Assembly: GCF_000426485.1 (NCBI RefSeq)
Contig: NZ_AUFL01000017.1
Location: 1 to 64,000 of the forward strand
Length of the DNA stretch: 64,000 bases
From: Indolivaga capnocytophagoides DSM 22835
GTDB lineage: Bacteria > Bacteroidota > Bacteroidia > Bacteroidales > Dysgonomonadaceae
Direction of reading: 5' to 3'
A program made the position numbers and the translations under genes. The notes below the pieces were generated by a model. It did no database searches, was not told the DNA's origin, and saw only the letters and a program-made list of their open reading frames with translations. Positions 60,754 to 64,000 of the stretch are shown piece after piece; position 1 is the first letter of the stretch; each line of letters starts with the position of its first letter.

Positions 60754-62385
60754 TCACTTACTTAATCTGAACCAGTCTATATCAACACGTCCTCCATCAT
60801 TTTTCTGAATCGGACGAGTACAGAATGTCCCTACTTTAGCACCTATCCATTTACCTTCTTTCGCTTTAAAGGGATTTCCTAATATGGTAAATTTCTTTCC
60901 GTCCTCACTATAAGAAAATACACAAGATGTATCTTTCGAGACTTTTACTCTCAAATATACAGTAGAGTCCTTTAGTGTTACCGAAGCATTCACCTTTTCC
61001 TCTGATCCTTTTTCGGCGTTGATACATTCCGACTGAGACAAAACAAATCCTTTTTCGGTATTTTCAAAAGCAAGCACTCCATAATCCAATCCCATTACCA
61101 CTAATCCTGTACGTTCGCCGAAATAGCGGTTATCAGGACAAAGTGTAAGTTTCATTGTTGCAGTAAATTCGGGAGCAGGTGTTTTTTGCATCAATAAGTT
61201 AGGTACATCCCAAAGGCTTTTATAACCATCGACTACCGGTACGGAATACAAACTCAAAACACCTCTTGTCTGGTCGGTAAAATACCACCACGACTGAGGG
61301 TTTGCATGCCATTGCCATTGTAAACCCAATTCATTTGTCGAAAACTCATCGCTTTCGGCAGGTGTTGCAACAGGATAACTTTTTCCTACATTTGGTTTCT
61401 TATAGCTTAAAACCGGATCGCCGCATCCATCACCATCTTTGTCAACCCCGATCACAGGCCAGTCGTTCCCCCACTTCATTGGTTGCAGATGGGTAATACG
61501 TCCTAATGCACCAACATCCTGAAAATGAATAAACCAATCTTCTCCGGTTGTAGTGTCTACCCATGCTCCTTGGTGAGGCCCGTTTACAGGAGTCTGTCCC
61601 TGAGCCATAACAACTTTACGCTCGTAAGGACCAAAAGGAGATTTCGATCTCATTGCCAATTGCCAGCCAGTAGCAACACCTCCGGCCGGAGCAAATATAT
61701 AATAATACCCGTTGCGTTTATAAAATTTAGGACCTTCTATAGTTGGATCCAAATCATGCCCATCATAAATAATCTTCGATTCTCCAATAGCTTTCTTACC
61801 ATCGGGTGTCAGCTTTGTTACAGCCAAAAGGCTTTTGATTCCGGCACGGCTTCCGGCATAAGCATGAGCGAGATACACATCTCCAGTGTCATCGAACAAC
61901 GGACATGAATCTATCAGCCCTTTGCCTTCTTTTACCAATACTAAAGGCTCCCATTCTCCTGCCGGATCTTTAGTTTTAGTCATATAGATACCATAATCCG
62001 GATCGCCGTAATAAATATAAAATTCACCCTTATGATAACGGATCGCAGGAGCCCAAACGCCACCGCCGTGCATTACCTTAGAAAATACCGAAGCAGGAGG
62101 CTGACCATCTTTAATTGCATAGCTGATGATAGTCCAATTAACTAAATCCTTAGAATGAAGAATCGGTAATCCAGGGATACAGTTAAAGCTTGAAGCTGTC
62201 ATGTAATAATCATCTCCGACTCTGCAAACATCCGGGTCGGAATAATCGGCATACAGTATCGGATTTTGATAAGTACCATTCCCCTGATCCGCAACCCATG
62301 TCTGCGATATATTGTTCTGCCCGTTTACTGCTGTCAGCGATAAACTGAACAACAATCCGGCAACACCTAAATTCAGAATATTCAT
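60754..62385 (-). CDS. GH43 family glycosidase (subfamily 12-like arabinofuranosidase)
   Basis: 543 residues with a signal peptide (ends VNGQ). A five-bladed propeller domain (about 35-330) has the base Asp in YSDPDVCRVGDDYYM, the pKa Asp in SCPLFDDTGDVYL region and the acid Glu in TIEGPKFYK. A C-terminal DUF1349/GH43_C2-like beta domain follows (about 340-540). Substrate assignment as alpha-L-arabinan or arabinogalactan is inferred from the family and pectin neighbours. It overlaps the CE12 gene stop by 4 bp. Confidence 0.9.
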   Translation of the reverse strand: MNILNLGVAGLLFSLSLTAVNGQNNISQTWVADQGNGTYQNPILYADYSDPDVCRVGDDYYMTASSFNCIPGLPILHSKDLVNWTIISYAIKDGQPPASVFSKVMHGGGVWAPAIRYHKGEFYIYYGDPDYGIYMTKTKDPAGEWEPLVLVKEGKGLIDSCPLFDDTGDVYLAHAYAGSRAGIKSLLAVTKLTPDGKKAIGESKIIYDGHDLDPTIEGPKFYKRNGYYYIFAPAGGVATGWQLAMRSKSPFGPYERKVVMAQGQTPVNGPHQGAWVDTTTGEDWFIHFQDVGALGRITHLQPMKWGNDWPVIGVDKDGDGCGDPVLSYKKPNVGKSYPVATPAESDEFSTNELGLQWQWHANPQSWWYFTDQTRGVLSLYSVPVVDGYKSLWDVPNLLMQKTPAPEFTATMKLTLCPDNRYFGERTGLVVMGLDYGVLAFENTEKGFVLSQSECINAEKGSEEKVNASVTLKDSTVYLRVKVSKDTSCVFSYSEDGKKFTILGNPFKAKEGKWIGAKVGTFCTRPIQKNDGGRVDIDWFRLSK

Positions 62386-63170
62386 TGTTTTAAATTTTTG
62401 GTTAAACTTCTAATATTATTTTCATTCAATCCCTCAACAAATAAGGATGCCATAACTCTGGCTCCTTTATCCCGAAAGTGGGTATTATCAATTCTTCCTC
62501 CCGGAAAGTTACGATTCTCCCCATCTTTTAGATGGAGAAATAACGAAGTGGATTCTTCCTCTCCCATCGTCACAATATATTTTTTGCTTTTCTCATACAT
62601 ATCTATCATATATACACCTTTATCCTTTGCCACTTTCCGAGCCAGATCAACATAAACACCATGCGAATTTAAAAAATTACCATTCTTATCAAAACGCCTT
62701 CTCACTACAGATGTACAAATAATAGGGTTGCCGCCTTTAGCTCTGACTTCGTCTACAAAGCGGGCTAAATTCGCCACATATTGTTCCGGTGGAGTATACC
62801 TATCGGGTCTGTCCGCAGCTTCGTCATTATGTCCGAACTGAATCACCACATAATCTCCGGCTTGCACTCCATCCAGTATTTTCTGCCACCATCCTTGCTC
62901 TATAAAAGTTCTGGAACTGCGCCCATTCTGCGCATAATCCTCAATGACAATATTTTCATTAAAGAAATCAGGCAAAACCTGTCCCCATCCCCTTTCGGGA
63001 AAAGGTTCCGAAATACTGTCTCCAGAAATGCTATCCAACACCATCTTTGCTAAAGGTTTTAAAGCCATAGTAGAATCGCCCGCCATAAATATATGCACAG
63101 GTCTTTCTTTAGATGCTGTAAGCACCGCCGCTATCAACAATACAAAAAAAGATATCTTTATTGATTTCAT
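62382..63170 (-). CDS. Rhamnogalacturonan acetylesterase (CE12, SGNH)
   Basis: 262 residues with a signal peptide. SGNH blocks: GDS with S33 (FMAGDSTMA), G in block II, FGHNDE (block III), and DNTHFRDKGA giving the Asp-His pair (block V). It removes acetyl from rhamnogalacturonan I. It shares an operon with the GH43 gene and the next esterase. Confidence 0.92.
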   Translation of the reverse strand: MKSIKISFFVLLIAAVLTASKERPVHIFMAGDSTMALKPLAKMVLDSISGDSISEPFPERGWGQVLPDFFNENIVIEDYAQNGRSSRTFIEQGWWQKILDGVQAGDYVVIQFGHNDEAADRPDRYTPPEQYVANLARFVDEVRAKGGNPIICTSVVRRRFDKNGNFLNSHGVYVDLARKVAKDKGVYMIDMYEKSKKYIVTMGEEESTSLFLHLKDGENRNFPGGRIDNTHFRDKGARVMASLFVEGLNENNIRSLTKNLKQ

Positions 63171-63177
63171 AAGCTCC

Positions 63178-63996
63178 TTATCTTAAAATTAGGCCATTAA
63201 CTGAAATCTTGCTTACTTCCAGATATTTACCCGAAGCAGCTTTGCTATACCAAGGGTATATTCTCAGATAAAGTATTCTGTCATCTTTCAGTTCAATACA
63301 GGTTTTAAGATCAAAATAAGCTATTTTATCTTTCGGTAGTTTTTCCATAGAAGCCAGAGTTTCCGCTTTAGAAAACGAAAAATCAGTACTTATCAATACA
63401 GTAACATACATTCCATCGCCTTTCAGACTTTTCAACTGTACTCCGATTGAATCAACACAAAGCTCACCCTTACCCTGCTTAATCGAGAATTGAATATATC
63501 GGTTTGCATTCTGGTCTATGTCCCCGTCAGGCCATCTTTCCCCGTCAATGATTATCTTATTATCGGCTGTATATTTCAGACCTTCCAATTGCTCCATCAC
63601 CGTAATATATGAAGGAATTCCATTCTGAGATTTCAGACTCGGAACATAAGTTAGATAAGCCGCTTCTGCCCCTTTGCTCTTATATTCCTGAATTTTAAGA
63701 TGTCTCGTTTGCTCCTTCTGTGATTTTTCCAATTCGGATAATCGGTCAGTATTGAATAATACACTATCAACCGGGATAGACAAATAATCGGATAAAATAT
63801 TCTTACTCAACAGATCTAGTACTGCCAAACGGGCAAATAAAATTCCACCTTTTGCTTTTAAGTGGGTATTGTCATTCTTCGCATAAATAATCCGGCGTGC
63901 TTTTACAGGCCCGTATTCCAATACCAGTTTTTCGGTCAATGCGGTCATATCCACCAAAGGGACATTCAGTTTACGGGCAAGAGCACGCATAGCCAT
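63178..63996 (-). CDS. CE12-like SGNH esterase, C-terminal part (cut by window edge)
   Basis: 272 residues visible; the frame stays open to the window end, so the gene starts beyond 64000 and the Met at 63996 is internal. KNDNTHLKAKGGILFARLAVLDLL is block V (Asp-x-x-His) of an SGNH hydrolase. The remaining 200 residues (about 70-272) are a helical segment, then a beta-sandwich domain (NRYIQFSIKQGKGELCVDSIGVQLKSLKGDG) as in two-domain rhamnogalacturonan acetylesterases. It lies 8 bp upstream of the other CE12 gene. Confidence 0.85.
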   Translation of the reverse strand: MAMRALARKLNVPLVDMTALTEKLVLEYGPVKARRIIYAKNDNTHLKAKGGILFARLAVLDLLSKNILSDYLSIPVDSVLFNTDRLSELEKSQKEQTRHLKIQEYKSKGAEAAYLTYVPSLKSQNGIPSYITVMEQLEGLKYTADNKIIIDGERWPDGDIDQNANRYIQFSIKQGKGELCVDSIGVQLKSLKGDGMYVTVLISTDFSFSKAETLASMEKLPKDKIAYFDLKTCIELKDDRILYLRIYPWYSKAASGKYLEVSKISVNGLILR

Positions 63997-64000
63997 AGGG

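Noticed and set aside
1-64000. CRISPR array
   Set aside because: No regularly spaced identical repeats with unique spacers and no cas genes were seen; the dispersed 93-bp elements are too far apart.

Overview
The window reads as a chromosomal segment of a Bacteroidales bacterium, plausibly Dysgonomonas-like. Support: roughly 38-40% G+C, promoters of the Bacteroidetes type (TAnnTTTG at -7), almost no Shine-Dalgarno signals, SusC/SusD pairs, a hybrid two-component regulator, and a Bacteroides-type integrase whose first catalytic Arg is replaced. The genus is inference; no rRNA is present.

Region 1 (1-12.6 kb) is a worn integrative island ending near an integrase and a tRNA-Asp. It has remnants of a pcfK-pcfJ plasmid/ICE transfer block (pcfK' 4701-4904, pcfJ' 819-1040). 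The block is interrupted by a 3.7-kb unit whose two ends share the same repeat architecture; the unit holds a RIT-type tyrosine recombinase, the tail of a second one, and a large ABC/SMC-type ATPase as apparent cargo. The island also carries an SOS mutagenesis operon, umuD-X-umuC, in which X looks like a caspase-fold cysteine protease; then a quinol-monooxygenase-like protein, an HD phosphohydrolase, a histone H1-like protein, and ORF6N and RhuM antirepressor-type genes beside the integrase.

Region 2 (12.6-26.1 kb) looks like core genome: tRNA-Asp, a DPP5-like S9 peptidase, a tetR-tolC-hlyD-ABC-ABC-permease-permease efflux operon with two matching TetR operators, ppk1-ppx, and a DUF2797 protein with a GIY-YIG-like motif.

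Region 3 (26.2-46.2 kb) is a beta-1,4-galactan utilisation locus. Gene order is GH2, GH53, SusE-like, SusD, SusC, clan-A glycoside hydrolase, HTCS regulator, plus a divergent second GH2. The order matches, as I recall it, the galactan PUL of B. thetaiotaomicron.

Region 4 (46.2-56.6 kb) has a tricorn-like S41 protease and then a compact four-gene set: pilin-like subunit, PapD-like chaperone, two-domain tip adhesin, and a 950-residue usher-like outer-membrane barrel. An AraC regulator lies upstream. This looks like a chaperone-usher-type fibre system in a phylum known for type V pili, and I consider it, with the umuD-caspase-umuC operon, the most interesting content.

Region 5 (57.1-64 kb) has a hotdog thioesterase, a Pif1-like helicase, and a pectin side-chain cluster (alpha/beta esterase, GH43, two CE12-type acetylesterases, the last cut by the window edge).

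Across 14.9-59.8 kb, but not in the island, an undescribed 92-94 bp intergenic element recurs, with a GGTCTCAGACC palindrome at one end and a conserved AAATACTTTCNGTTACTTA end at the other. It abuts stop codons in either orientation, and internally deleted copies exist.
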